NCBI GenBank assembly: GCA_017590115.1 | Contig: JAGGNK010006482.1 | Coordinates: 558,001-622,000, forward strand | Direction of reading: 5' to 3' | Length of the DNA: 64,000 nucleotides | Source of the DNA: Montifringilla adamsi | Taxonomy: Eukaryota; Chordata; Aves; Passeriformes; Passeridae | In this document: positions 12,501 to 27,500 of the stretch, one piece after another | Numbering within the stretch: the first letter of the stretch is position 1 | How the letters are laid out: every line of letters begins with the position of its first letter | Made by a program: the position numbers and the translations under genes | Notes under the pieces: generated by a model | Told to the model about the DNA's origin: nothing | Databases searched by the model: none | The model's input: only the letters and a program-made list of their open reading frames with translations

Positions 12501-15500
12501 TACAATACCATTCCATTCTTTTTCATTTTCCTTTTTTTTTTTTTTTTAACACCTTAAATTGATCTGTATGAGTGTATTCCCTAGAATTCAAGCTCTGTCT
12601 CTAGGATGTATACACAGCCTCACTGAGCTGCACCAGGAACATCACAGTGGTACTCCAAGAATTCTGCCAGAGCTGCTGCCATCAGGCACAAGGTCTCTAA
12701 GACCACTTAGGCTGAGCCCAGACCCAGACCACAGCTCTGAGACCAAGCACCAGACAAATGAGAGCAGCACCCATGAGGTGTCATCTGTACTTCAAACACG
12801 CTGGAATGTGTTACCTGTGTCACTTGGCTGATGCTCCTGGTGATCAATTCCTCCCACTCCTCCTCTGTAACGAAGAGCTTCAGCTCATGAAGTAGCAGAA
12901 CTCTGTGGAGAAGCAAACAGGCCATGGCCTGAAAGAGAAAGGGGAGAGAAGAACATGAAATTCTCCAGGGAAGGTGTTAGCAATGAAATACCCTGCCACA
13001 GTGAACAGCCACACACACCATCCAGGGGAGGCCAGCCTACAAAGGCTGCATATCCTCAGCAAACAAGTGTCTCACAGACTGATTTGGGCTGGAAGGGACC
13101 CTGAAGATCATCTCTGCTCCCCTGCCAGGGACCAGAACAGGGACAGGACACCTTCCACTATCCCAGGGTGCTCCAAGCCCCATCCAACCTTGCCTTGGAC
13201 ACTTCCAGGGATGGGGAAGCTCTAGCTCAATATAGAGTCACCCCTCAGGAGATAGGGTGCTGGGTTTTGGTTGAATGCACATGTAGAAAAGAGAAAGTCA
13301 AAGGGGAGTAAAGGAATCATTACAGTTCTAGATTTAGGCACAAATACCCAAAACATGCTTCAGCAGCTGCTCCAAGGGCATCACTGCCAGTCTCCCCAAG
13401 TTTTCAGGCAGCACCTTTGAGTGACTGTACCCTTTACTGTGCCCTGACCAATGCAATAGGCACAAATAATAAAAAATAAAAGCTGGCAGGATAGCAAATG
13501 CTTCATTTCAAAGGAATACTAGATGGGAACTGCTGTTCAGAGCAGCACTGGGCCCTGCCCTGGAGTCAAACTTGCTCGTTAAGCCTCTACATTAACACAG
13601 CAATGACAAGAATGACCACTAGAAAACCAACAGTAATCTGCAATCTTCTTACATATCATTTTCTATTCCAGAATTCCTATTTTAAGGCTTTCTAAGGTAC
13701 AAGAGAAAAATGCAGCATTAGTCAAAGGCAAGATAGAGAAATGCACAAAATACAGTAATGAGGATTAGTACAAATAGCTTAGAGGATTTAAGGGGGAAAT
13801 TTTTGTAGAAGTATGGAGTTAGCGTGGAAATTCTACTCATACAAAGAAAAAAATGTTGCCTCTAGCTGCCATCACACAGACCAAAACTGAATGCAGTTAC
13901 AAATATCAAAAATCAGAAGGATTTACAAGAGCTAATCTCATCCAAAGAAAGCAACAGCTGCTGTTCTTTAACCACATATCACAGAAAACAAATGAGCAAA
14001 GTTTGTAAAGCTCCTTACAAACGACATCATTGAGATTAAAAGTCTGAGACCTCAAGGATAAAAGCAACCTGGTGACACCAGCGTGGCCTCCAGGGACCTC
14101 TTGGGTCAAACAGAAGCAACCTGAAAAACATGGAGCAGGAGGCAAAAAACTTCTATTGGGTTTCTAGGGAAAACTCCTCCTGGGTTTTTAGGGTTTCAAT
14201 TTCTAGGGAGCTATTTACTGAATAATTCAAAGAGAAGGAATCCCTGAGAATTCCTGAGAGCAGGATGACCAGCCAGAACTGTAGGCAGTCAACCAGAACA
14301 TGTCACAAGCTCAAGGAGATCTGTGTTTCCTACACAACACACTCCAGGCTCCTGGGACAGATGGATACTGGAGCACAGGTCGCTCCCTGATGAATATCAG
14401 CACTTGTATCTGTTTCACAACAGATAATGTCACAAATTGAGCTTACCTCCACTTTGCACCAGTATGGCCAGTGAAGAGAATTATCCAAATAGGAAGAGCT
14501 TTCATTACACACAGAAATTCTGTTCTTCACTGGAAGGTGAAAATGCAGCAGGGAACCAATGAGGCCATGTCAGAAGATGTATGCTCTTTCAATGACAGAG
14601 AACACCCTAACACCATCTTCAAGGCAGGCAGGCTTACATATGCCTTGTAATTATGGGAGGCTGTGTCTTACAGAACAAATTATGGCATGTGTCTACCAAA
14701 TGTAGTGAAAAGTCACTCCAGTGCAATTAAAAAGAGAATGTGACCCTTGGAGTAGATGAAAGACTGTAATTCATTCTGAAAGGCCCAGGCAGGGTCACAA
14801 ACCCCCAGGCACCAGCTCTTCTCTGACAGTCACAAACACATTTATACTGCAAGTGGGTGTAAAGCAGAGAGCAGGGCTGTGTGAAGGTATCCTGGGATAT
14901 CTCAGGACTACAGGTTAACTCCTGAGGCAGCAGTGCCAAGGGACAGCTGGGGAACTGCTCCAGTCAGCAGCGGGCAGCAGCACTGCAAGCTAATGTGGAA
15001 AAGAACTGGAAGGAAATCAAAGCTGTCCAATGAAATGGGAGCTCTGGAGACCTGAGGCTCATGCAGTGCACTGAGAACAGTCCCTGGATGGGACCTGCTC
15101 CTCAGAAGCACTAAGCTTCTAAAGTGTTTTAAAAGAAAGGGAAAAAAACCCCAACCCAAACACTGAGCATTCCCTTCTGTGTGACATAAATGAGGAAGCC
15201 AGAACACCCAGCATCTGAGGATCCTGGCTGGTGCTAGCACTCTTTAGTAATTCTGTCACACTCAGAGCTTTCACACCTCCAGCCTGTGTACTGGATTCCA
15301 GTAAAGTGAAAATATGTTTTGAGTTTTACATAATTAAAACACTGCTATTGCTCTACTCAACATTATTCTTTTTCCTGATTGTTTTTTAAAGCAATGATAA
15401 TTTAGTACTAAGTACAAACAACTTTTTTCATTCGAAACAACAAAAATAAAATATTTACTCGTTTGTTGAAATAAAATTTGGCTTAAGAACATCTCAATCA

Positions 15501-18500
15501 GAGGGTAAACATGACACTAATAACTACAGGGTCGTCAGTACCATGGTATGCTGTAGTTTAAGGTTATCATACTCATCCCAGAGTCAATGACTTGTCTGTT
15601 CCTAGAGCTGTTACTAACATACAGCCTGTCCTTTCACAGCAAACTGAACAGTTCAACAGCAAAAGTTAAACCACAGGGAGAGGGACTGACATCAGTGGAC
15701 TCAGCCAAAAACATCAGGGGCAGAACCAAAACTAAAATCAAGTTCTTCAATCCTGCTCCAAGGATAAACCCAATAAGGAAAAATAACAACTTCCCAATCC
15801 TCCTGCTGATGCCATCCCATCTCAGCAGATTCAAACCAAACCAGGAGGGGCACCAAGTTTTCTTCAGAAGGTGATGCAAACATCACATGTCAGTCAGAGC
15901 ATCCATAAGCACACAAAGAAGGATCCTGAATGTCATCAGAAGATTGTTTTCTCTGGGTACATTTGCCTGTTAAGCAATCCAGCAACCAGGAGCACAAAGC
16001 TGCCACACCTCCTTGGAAAGCAACAGGCCTCAGCAATGGCTTTTCAGCCACAATTCATCTGTCAGGGCTGAGAACCACCAAACCACTGGCTGGAAGGGCT
16101 CCCTGTAGAATTTGCAAAAAGGATGTGCAAAAAGGATTTTGAACACTCAAAGAGCAATCACTTTCATGACCTTCAGGAGCTTCACCAGGCAAAGAAAGCT
16201 TTGCTTTATCACCTAATATAAGGGGAACTAAGAGTATGAGTGCTTTTCAAAAGTAAGGAGAGACCCAAAGGCAGTCAGATCTTCAGGAGCCATCTCCTTG
16301 AGGTGGCAGAGAAACAGCTCTGCTGTTGCATTTCATTTTCCTTGTTTTATCTTCTGAAATACATGGACACAAAGCAGCTGAAAGCCAACATGTTAGAGGT
16401 GTGACATCCATGCACATGGGAGTGAATTTATCACCCCACACCTGCCTTAGAGGGCTACACAGAGATACCACAAGCCCCTTTCTTGCTCATCTCAACACGT
16501 CCCACTTTTTGGGAATGCAAACACTCAATGTTTTTAATGAAAATAGCCTAAAAAAGAAAATGAGACTGCTCAGGGGATTTTTGAGGCCATCTCCTGGAAT
16601 GAGGATCTTCCTATTCCCAGCCACTTCTGGAAATACATCACTGGAGCACCACCAAAGAGTGGCAGCAATACCAGAATACAGAAAGATCTTTTCAGAAATG
16701 AAGAATAGTCACAAAATTTACCTATGTTCAGTTCTGTGATGCAGAGGTTTCACTGAGACTTTTGAAATACAAAACCACACACAGAGCACCTTAGGAAGAG
16801 CCAAGCCACCCCAGCTAGTTCAGATCTTTTGCATCAATACTTTCAACCCTTGTAATTTCTCACAGCTCGTCATTTACATTTAATATATCCATGATGTGTC
16901 TTTTACACATGACCAGCTGCATGTTTCACCATCAAATCACAGACCAGCAGCAATTTGAAGTTTGGAGATTACTTCCACAAAATCCAGCACAGAGCTGGAG
17001 CTCAACCACTTGACAACCCAGTTGTCTTTCTCCCTCCTGCCCTCCCCAGCAACACTGGTATTTTAGAATGTCTTACAAGCATTTGGCAATTTTGGAGGCT
17101 GACAGAACAATACTGTCCCCAGGAATATCACAGAAGATTCTCTCTGCATTTTCTCAGTGCCAAATCAAGCCTGCTGTGTTCCTGACAGAGTGTTCTATGA
17201 GAGAGCCAAGCATGATCAACACTTCACAAATGGACAAAAACGGCAGAAGACTCAGGAGTCCCAGCTACCAAACACCAGTCCAGCTCAGGAAAGAGGACTG
17301 CCATCCCCCCCATATGCACATTCTCTGACATGAGATGTGTGAGAATAGTTACAAGCAGATGACAGCCAGATTAGAGCTTTTTCTAGAGGGGGCTCTATGA
17401 TGAAGTGCATCCTGTGCACTAGAAGCCACCCAGCTGCCTAATCAAAACACTTTCTCCTTAATGTCAGTCTTTAAAAAGACCATAAAATAGTAAAAATAGT
17501 AAAAAAAATAAATACAAGAGAAGTCTATTCAGGCAGGTACAGTAGATACACTTACAGACTCCCACATATATCTATCAGACATACAACTAAATAAGAGAGA
17601 AAGGCTCATTATCAGTCCACGTGGGAGCAGAGAACAAACAATAACTAAGGGCAGTGCTGACCCTAAGGTCTTGTGTGCCTTTGTTCATTTCTCTCTTATC
17701 TACAAAAATTAAAAAAATACCACTCTGCAAATGGCTGTGATTTCTTCCTGAAACAGGCAATGTGCCCACTGCAGTAACCAAGATCTGCTGGTAATTCCCA
17801 GGTGTGCTCACCCACCTCAGCCAGACACTGAAAAGGAGTGTGAGTGGAGTTTGCATACAACCCAACTTTATCCTGCACAGGGAAGGACAACACATCTGGC
17901 CTAACCATTAAATATGCTAAATATGGATTAAACCCCTACCAAAGCCACTGTTCTCCTACTGAAAGCAGGTACCTAGCACAAGCAGGTCACGAGTTGCTCT
18001 CCCCAGTCACCAGCCAGGTGAGATCAAGATGTTTTCAGTCACTGCGCTTGTGAAAGAGAAAAAGAACAAAACAAATAAGCCTTTGCAATACTGCAGAGAT
18101 TCTGTTTGCAATCCCGAAGAGATGAAGGCATGACCTAAATTCAGAGTTGTTTTTCCAAAGAAAAGCACTCTATTAATATAAGAACATTTGTTTCTGATGC
18201 AAAAACACACACTTTTCAGTCCCAGGTGGTTTAGGATACTGGCTGAAGGTGGCTTTGCAAACAAGTGAAAAAACCTGCCACCCAGGCACACTCCTGAGAG
18301 AAAAGACACTGAAATCAGCAGCCACCACTGCCACCATCAGAGGAGCAGGAGCCTGAAGATGTGCCTGCACTGTGACACATCAAACCCCCACTCTGAGTTT
18401 TCACACAGCTGCTCTGCTGGGTGATCCCAAAGCAGTTTGCAGGCTACAGCTGAGTAACCCTCCCAAATTCCCTGACAGCAATTCCACATTTCAGGAAGGT

Positions 18501-21500
18501 GGCTGCAAGTTCACCTGGCTTGCCTCAAGCACAGGGCAGGACAGAAACTCTCATTAAATCTGACCCAGGACAGTATTAGAGCTTATCACATCTCCTTACA
18601 CTTTGTAAGGAGAGGGGAGTTTAAATGCTAACCAAAGATATGAAGATGGATTTTCCTATATGAGGAAAATTACAGGTTTGTGCAACTCAAATACATTTTC
18701 AGAAGTGAAGAAGCAGCAGGATTTTTAGTAGTATCAACATTCCACTGCTCTTAGAAGTCCAGGAGACAAAAATATACAGGTGGTATCACACCAGAGAGGC
18801 CACTGGTATTCCAGAGCACTGATGACTCCCTGGTGGCACAGAGCCTGCCCTGCCAGCACATCTGACTCAGTGCCAGCACACAGCATAAAACAGCAGCTCT
18901 CAGTGTGTAATCCCCAGCATTAAGACTATTCTACAGCAACAGGGATATGGCAAAAAATAATTGCACTTCCAGAAATTCTCTCCTCCCAAGCCCTCTGAGA
19001 ATGCAATCTCATGAATCACATGCTGCATTTTTAACAAATGCTGGATAAAAGAACAGAGGCCAAGATTATGAGAAATTCTAAATGAGTTTTCTTTGAATTT
19101 CAGTAAATAATTAAACTATGAAAAAATTTCCTCAGCTATCTGTAATTTATTACATGTTTAAAATAAACCAACCAACCCACTCAAACTCCAAAAGCTCCAC
19201 CTTACAGTGGTATTGGTTACAGGAGAACAACCTGTCATTTTTTACCACAGAGCAGGAGATCCAGAGCACCACAGCAAAAGCCTCTTCTAATTACTCTGAC
19301 ATCTTTTTTAAAAAGAAAACAAAGAGCATCCAAAGCCATGAAGCAAGTGCCAATATACCCCCATTTCTGCTCATACAGTCAAACTATTTTAATTTTACCT
19401 TCACATTGGATGTGGGATGGAGACAAAGGCTCCAATGAAGCAGTCTTAAGTTTCAAGGCTTCTTATTTCTCAACCATGTTGATTCATCCATTTGAGTATT
19501 TCTCAGCCCAGGAGCTCCAAGTCTCTTTGATACTGGTTTGGGAGCTGAGTCTAAGGTAGAAACTCAGCCTTGGAGATTATTCAAAAGGACAAATTCTGAG
19601 AGGGATGGGACAATGAACCCCAACAATGGATCTGTTCCACACAGCACGTTCCCACTCCCAGCAGGCTGCTCAGAGGCAATGGCTGAGTGTATCATGTGTG
19701 CTGTGTATCCCACACAATCATGGAATGCTTTGGCCTGCATGGGACACCTTAGAGCCCATCCTGTTCCACCCCTGCCATGGGCTTCCACTGTCCCAGGCTG
19801 CTCCAAGCCCCATCCAGCCTGACCTTGAGCACTTCCAGAGAAGTGCTGCCAGCTGCTCTGGGCACCCTGTGCCAGGGCCTCAGCACCCTCACAGGGAAGA
19901 GTTCCTTCCCAGTATCCTATCCAGCCCTGCCCTCTGGCAGTGGGAAGCCATTCCCCCTTGTCCTGTCCCTCAATCCCTTGTCCCAGGTCCCTCTCCAGCT
20001 CTCCTGGAGCCACTTTAGGCACGGGAAGGTGTCCCTGGAGCCTTCTCCTCTCCAGGTGAACACCCCCACTCTTCTGGCCTGGCTCCAGAGCAGAGGGGTT
20101 CCAGCCCTTGGAGCATCTCCATGGCCTCCTTGGGGGAAGACAAAAAGAGTGACAGAAGAAGATTCCTTCCAAATTTAAGGACAAACAAGAAATTTTGCTT
20201 CAAGATCCTTAACACGTATCCTCACCGAACAAGCATCAAACAACCACTATTTACTTAAAACATACAAAACTTATTTGAATGCTTTAGATATAAAAAGTGA
20301 AAGCCAGAGGTGCTCAAGAAACATTTGCCAAATCACTTTTTGTCAATCCCCAAGATGTCACTGCAGTATCTCTCACACAGCATGGGCACACAGATGTGAT
20401 TCATACACATTTCAAATCCAACAGGGAGGGAGGATAAGACAAAGCCCTGGCTGTGGCTTAAGAAAACTATTTTTGGTAACAAAAGCTATTTTTTCCCATT
20501 TACCACCACTGAAACAAGACACACACAAATAGTAGAGCCAAGATTGACATTTAGTAGCTGTGTAAAAGGTTTCAGTGTGGAAAGTGCTCACACCTTCTGG
20601 GATTGTTAGGAGAATGTGGCTGCCATGTTCAGCTGTGCAGAACTGCCCATGCAAGGACACCTGAGCAACAGCACAACTATTTATTGGTTTAAAAATTACA
20701 CATCAGTTTTTACACCAAATTTACCCTGTTATCCCTCTGATTAAGGGACCCAAGAAGAGCCTTCCCTGCACCCTGTTCCTGCCTGGCACAAGGACATTGC
20801 AGTCACTAGACAGGCTCCTGGTGCCTGAAAGCACAGTCACACTCCCTACAAAGACCATGGAAACATCTCCTGTATGATCACCTGGCTTTGGAGCTGAATT
20901 CAGTAATTCCTGCCACCACCCAGTGTCCTCAGACCAAGGAAATGGCTTTTTCAAGGCATTCCCTCAGCCAGCCCTGACAAGGTGTGATGTTGCTGTCCAA
21001 GGTCAGCAGAAGATGAGCAGGACACAGATGACAATTTCCAGGTCGGTCCTTCTGCCTCCAGAAGCACAGGTCATAGAAGAATGCAGAAGTAAAAAATTAT
21101 CAGAAACCCCAGCCATCATCCACCATCCCCTGCTCCCACACCTTCACAGTGCTCCCAAAATCATGCTCTGGGCCAGAAAGCAGGTTCCTCCCTCAGTCTG
21201 GCCTTGCAAAAAAAACCAAAAAATATTTATGAGCTCAGAAATAAAATTCTCTGTGCTAAAAAGTGATGAAAACAAATTATATTTTACAGCTTAAATTAAG
21301 TTCCTGACACAAATGGATGAGAAAAATTTTGCAAGGCTGGTTAATTACAACATGCAAAGCATTTAAGTGACACCTAAATCACATTTTACAACCTTGGACA
21401 AGAAAGGCAATTTCAGTGTACTCCTACCAAACATCCTAGGTCATCAAGCTCTTGCAATCTTCAGTGGTTTGGAACCAGCCAACCTGCACTGCAGCCCAGC

Positions 21501-24500
21501 TTCAGGCATCTTTACCTGTTCTTCCTTCCCAGGAAAAATGCAGATTTCCACAGATGAAGTAGGAACCTTAAAACCACTCACAACAGCTTACATATAATTA
21601 GTACATTGAAAATAATTGCCATACAAGACATGTTTTGCTTATTTGATCATCACCATCACATAGATGACCTGTTTAGGCCTTCTTGAGTAGAAAAATGATG
21701 AATGAACTCTGTGGGTTTAACTTTTATTCCCAAACCTCTCCCTCTCTCTGGCTGGTTTAAGCATGCAGAACAGCAGTTTGCAAACAAAAGGGGTTGTGTG
21801 TCCTCCTGGGACTGTTAGAACATACATCCAAACAATAATTCCCAGTGCAGGTCAACTTCCAGTCACTATCTCAACAATGGAAAAAATGGAAGAGCAATCA
21901 CCTGCTCACCACCTGCTGAAGTAGCAGGTGAACTGGATCCCTCATCCCCATGAGACAGGCTCAGGGATGGCAAAAGTGCCTCCAAGTAGAGGAAAACCAC
22001 AGGATGTGGAGCTAGATCAGACTTTGGTCCCTACTTTGGATACTCTACTTTTGGGTTTCAGGTTATGCTACCTTTCCTCTGAAAAACAACAGAGCTTCCT
22101 GGAAGCAGAGACAAAACTGGCTGCGAAGGAATCTCCATCTTCCCACCCCTCCTGCTAACTCCCCTCTCCTCTCTGTTTTTATTATCCTTCATAAACCTTT
22201 CCACCTGTGGCTCAGATGTCCTGCTCTGGGCAGTAGCAAGGAGAAGTGGAGCAAACTGTTGATTCCACTATCATTCCCAGGGCTCTGAAGAGCAGCAGTT
22301 GATTGATCAGATGTGCTGCTCGCTTCATTCCGCTGTGACTGAGCACTTGCCAGACAACACAAAGTTTATCCCATAAGTTACACTGGCACATCCTCCTCCT
22401 CCTCCACAACCTGAAAATGGCTATAGCATGACAAGCACTTTAACCACTGCTGCTCAGTCTGGCTGAAAATGTGGATTGAGCTCCAGCCCACACAAACCAC
22501 CTTCATATAACGCAGCTGCACCTGCACGAGTGGTGTCAGCCCAGACCCTACAGGTAAAGACACTCATTGATTTACTCATTGATTCACTGACACAGTCACA
22601 ACAGATGGGTTTTAAATGTACTTGAGACAGCAGAAATCCCAGGACTGGCAGTCCTGGCAGATTATATATTCAGCCTGCAGACCATAGATACAGCATTCAC
22701 CCACACAGGTTTCTTCATGCCCTAAACCATCATTACTTTGTTTAACCAGGGACTCTGCAAATCACATTCTCTTCACTGCTGCCAAGGAATGGACTTTTTC
22801 CATGCTTGTTTCTCCTACCATCAATGCTCTGGAGGATGTTCTTGCCAGAGGAAAAGCCTCAACTTGCACTTGACTAACCAGAGGGGCCATTTGGGAGAGC
22901 CTGCCCATTGCAGCAGGACATCTGTGCCCAGTACAAGAGTGCACAGGTACAGCTGCTTCCTTCAGCACTGCCCTGTTGGCAGCTAGGAGAGGCAAAAAAA
23001 AAATAATTAAAAGAAAAATTAAAGCTTCCTCCTATGGTCACCACAGTCTAACAAGATGTAGTGACACAAATAAGAAGTTGCTGTATTTTAAAGAGAGTAG
23101 AGAGGAGTCCATACCCACAAGAGATCTGACAGGGCAGTTTTTCAGAGGGTAGCTACATGATAAATACTGGGCTGCACTGGCAGGTTTTCTGCCTCAGGTG
23201 AAGGGTCTGCAGGACATTTGTGCAGACAAAACAACAAACATATAAACTAATACACAGGACCCCTGGGCCAGGCCTGGCTGATGGTATTAGATACCAGCTC
23301 TGAGTATTTCACTGGCAAACAACAAAATGGTGAGTGCTGGTTAAGCCCTTTTCTGACCCAGAGATGGGGCAACTGAGAGGTGTTTTAAAAACTTTTATTT
23401 TATTTTCAGTCTCATGTGAAGGGTGAGACAATACAGATGTTATAATTCATCCATCACAATCAGAAGCCAACTAATTACAATACATTATAGGTGTTTCTTA
23501 GCCTATCAGCTTTTGCCACACCATGCTATAAATGCTTTAAAGCCAGTAATCTAAAATCACCCCTCGTGAGCATTCAGGGCTGAAAACCTTGTGTTCTTCT
23601 TTCACAGAGGCTAACAGGCAGACCCTTGGGACACAGCAATCCAGATATTGGACTGCTGCTTTGGTCAACACAGAGATTTATTTCTCCCTGGGGTAACCAC
23701 TTACCATATCAGGAAGGCAAATCAGTCTTAACATTTTGCTCCAAAAAAAAAAAAAAAGTCAATATATTATTACCCTAAATTCTTGAAAAATGAGAAGATG
23801 CCATAATTAAGTGAGCCATGAGGACAGAAGATAAATCAGCAGCAGGTCACAAATTAGCATCTGTGAGCTCTGATGTTTTTTTGCTCTTCCTGTAATGCAC
23901 AGTTACAGGAGTGAAACCCTGGTGGGGAATACTGGTACCACAGGACATACTGAGACCAGAGGAGAAAAAAACGGGAATGGACTCTGTGCAGTGCAACCAA
24001 GCCTCCCTTTCCCACATTAAAAATAATAATCAGAAAAGATGCCCATTTTCTTCTTCTCTCCCCAATTAAAGATACAGTCACAATTTTAAAAAAATAATGT
24101 AAAACAATTTGCTTTTTTAATACGACCCTGTTTATTTTGGAGCATTTCTACTTTGCTTTTACAAGTTTCTCACTCTAAACATCAGAGCAAGAAATGTTCT
24201 TTTGTCAAGAAATCAAACCAAAGACTCTTGCAGGACATCCCAGTATCTGAGGCTCAAAGAAACATGACTAAGAAACCTCTCAGGAAATCATCTGGGACGC
24301 TCTCCTTTCTCCCAACTCTGGCTTTCCTCTTGAAAAAAAAACCCAAACCAACCATCCCCAATTGGGGAATTAGCAATTTCTATTTATTTACTACTTGGAT
24401 ACTGTAGTATTGAACACCAAGAGGCTCCCCTGACACCTCAAGTTACTCTCACACGTTGGTAAAACCAAAACCAAACTGTCCCCCAGTTGCCCTCCCAACA

Positions 24501-27500
24501 CTTTCCAATCCAGCTGTCTCCTCTGCACAACAGAGCAAAGCAAACCCCTCAATTCAGAAGACTTGCAGTAGGATTTTCTTGAGGTAAATCAGAAGGCAGC
24601 TACAGCATAATGCAGCCTATTTAAGGAGACTTTGCTGAAGTCTAATTTAATAATTTAGGAGACTTAAGAGCAGCACACGTTTAAAAAAAGCCCATGTTGC
24701 CTAGGCACTGTGTGCTTTTAGCTGCTGCCCCTGATACACTAGACCAGGCTTGATGCTGCAAGAACAAAGGTTTCCATCTTGTGAGAACATTTATCAGCAG
24801 ATAATGAGAAATTAGAATTCCAATTCACTCAAACATCAACCACTGAAGTTTAGCCTTCATACAATATAAAAAAAAAGGTACTTGCACACCGGTAAAATTG
24901 TTAGCTTGGAATATTGAAACAATAAACATTGCTAAGCAAAAAAAAAACAAAACAAAAAGGGTTGGGAATTGTCCTGGGTTGAACTTTGAAGATTCATTGT
25001 TTTGGATGCTCACCAGCAGACCTCTTTTCATTTTGCAGATTCCACTGAGAGAAGCATGATGACAAGAGAGAGGGCACAGTCCCCTTGGGCAGAGGGACAG
25101 GGCTGGAAACTCTGTTCTGTGTGGAGGCTGCTGAGAAATCCTGCAGACACCTGAACTCCTTTCTTTTGCTTCAACTTTTGCAGAGTGGCATTTTAATATG
25201 TGCCAAAGGAAAGCAGAAAGAGAAGCAGCCAAACCCCACTACTCCCACACCCCCATACAACAAAAATGGACCTGCCACTTGCTACACAAAGACTTGGGGA
25301 CATCCTTGTCAGTGAGCAGAGCCCAGAATGGCATTTCATTTTATGCTGCAGAAGCCCTAATCTTTTTTTACTTGCCAACAAAACACCCTTCCAACACACC
25401 TCCTAGTACTCCCACACCAAGATCTCACTGTGAAGAGAACATAAATCATTCCCCAGAACTTCAACAGGATTCTATCCTGGTTTTTTTATATTTTGCAGCA
25501 TTAATATATCTTGAGTTCATATGACTGAGAGTAGCTCATTTTCTCACACCACAGCCACTTCTTCCCCTCGTGTGTTTGTTATGCCATTATTAAATACATG
25601 GCAATGACCTTGTCTCCAAGCAAACTTTTCCCATTTGCTCCACAAACACCTGCTCCTCAAACTGTTGGAGGGGCTGTGTTTGGAGGCTGAGCACAACACA
25701 CTTGGGTGGTTCAATCTCTTTTTAAAAACTATCAACTTGCTTTTTAAAAACTATCAACTCCCCATGTGTCAGATGGCAAGTTTAATTTAGTAGGCTAGGA
25801 AATTACTCAGAGTTGGAACATCACTGCAATATGGCTTAGATCTAACTCAGCAAGTCCATCCTACGTGCAGGGCTGCTTCTGCTCTGGAGCACTTCCCTCC
25901 CTGGACAGCTCTTACCAGCAGCTGTGTCTACAGCAAGAATTAGAGTTTATGTGACCTTTAAATTTTCTTATTTCTTCCCAGCAACAAACTGGAATATTTT
26001 CTCCATTACTGAGGATTTGCTACATGATCATCAACACAATCAGCTGAACAGCAGTTAGCAAAATAAATACAGCCTAGATCTCCAGAATCACAATAAAGAG
26101 GCAAATAGAAGTTTTTTCATGTTCTGCTTGTGCTACATTGAGTATGGTGGAATACAGAGACAACAGGGCAGTGTCTCTGTGCCAGTCAATTAATGCTGGT
26201 ATCACTATGGACTTGTTTGTGGACAATGCAGGCAAGTGCCTGGCACTTCTTTAGACACTTCTAGCAAAAGACAGAGGCCATTAGAAGACACCAAGAAGTA
26301 CAACAAAAAAAATACCTGAATGAATGAAAAACAAACATAAACACCTCACAACATGTATGATGCTCCCAAGAGACCCTGCAGGTTCAGTGACAGGGGTCCA
26401 CATTAAACTGAAATACATCAAGAGCACACCAAGTTCTCAATGCAAATACAAGTGAAAACTCCTGCCATGGGATTTTGAGCACTCAGCTTTAAATGCAGTC
26501 AGGAGGACCTAAAAAATTTAAACATACCTTTTTAAATTTTCAACCATTTCACACAAGTAAGAGAGAAACACAGCTTAGAAAGCAACTCCTCAGGGAGACA
26601 TGTTTTGCTGTGGCATCAGACACCTTTCCAAAAACATCAGAGACTATTTATAGATGCTGTCAATGTTCTCCTGCAAAGAAAAATGGTTTTTCTGTGCAAT
26701 CCCACTGCAAGAAACAGTGCAAGGTTGCAAGGTTGGGATGCAATAAAATCCACATGCACAACCATCTGGGAACTAAAAATCTCCATACAAAAATGTAGAG
26801 CACTCTGGCTCTGACCCAGCAAAGCATCTAAGCATTCAACTGCTTTCCCCTCAACTTCAGTGGACAGTTTACATATCTAGAGCTAGCTCATGTCACAGGG
26901 CTTTGCTGGCTTGTGATGAAATAGATCAAAAATGCCCAAGAACCCACCCATAGTTCAGCTTCACCTTGCAAAACACAGACTCTCCTTGACCATCCCCTTA
27001 CACAAAACAAAAACAGGAACTGGACACGACTGGAGCCAAAGCATGTCAGTTTGACATAGATTTTCCAGCTGCAAATGGTTTCTTTTTATTGAGGAGAGGG
27101 CACATACTGACCCAAGGAAGATGAAAAGGATGGATTTGACTGACAACAGCCTTTCCAGCACTGCATCCCTTGGATCTCACTGCCTGGGGACAATTCACCT
27201 CCTGAAGCTCTGACCACCAGTGACACCTCACAGAGGACACAGGCACAGGGTGTGCGACTGTGCCAAGGGACAGAGGATGCTCTGAAGGAAAGGAGCCTTT
27301 CACTCATGCCCCATTGCTCACTCCCCCCAGCTGCCTGCCCCGTGCTCATTCCTCATGCCAAGGAGGTAGAGCTGAACTGGTGCTGTTCTTATCTGGGGAG
27401 GTTTATTTTGCTTCATTTTTAGTAACAGCTTATGCAAAATGTTCCATAACAAGCTCTTCCTCTACTACCTGCTGGCAGCTATCTGTGAGCACACAGGCAG

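Larger units (their letters stand above)
1764..12814 (-). other. MYBBP1A: MYBBP1A intron 24, about 11 kb
   Basis: Large intron between exons 24 and 25. It holds a short tandem duplication (4572-4634), a TAA-rich microsatellite (3354-3378), a 16-base T run (12532-12547) and possible ancient SINE-like remnants near 7035-7120 and 9290-9530. Open frames are short or lack any family match. I found no nested gene. Confidence 0.75.

Noticed and set aside
19564..20184. A 206-codon minus-strand open frame
   Set aside because: It lies on a CR1 3' fragment, mostly in its non-coding end, and does not read as reverse transcriptase or endonuclease.
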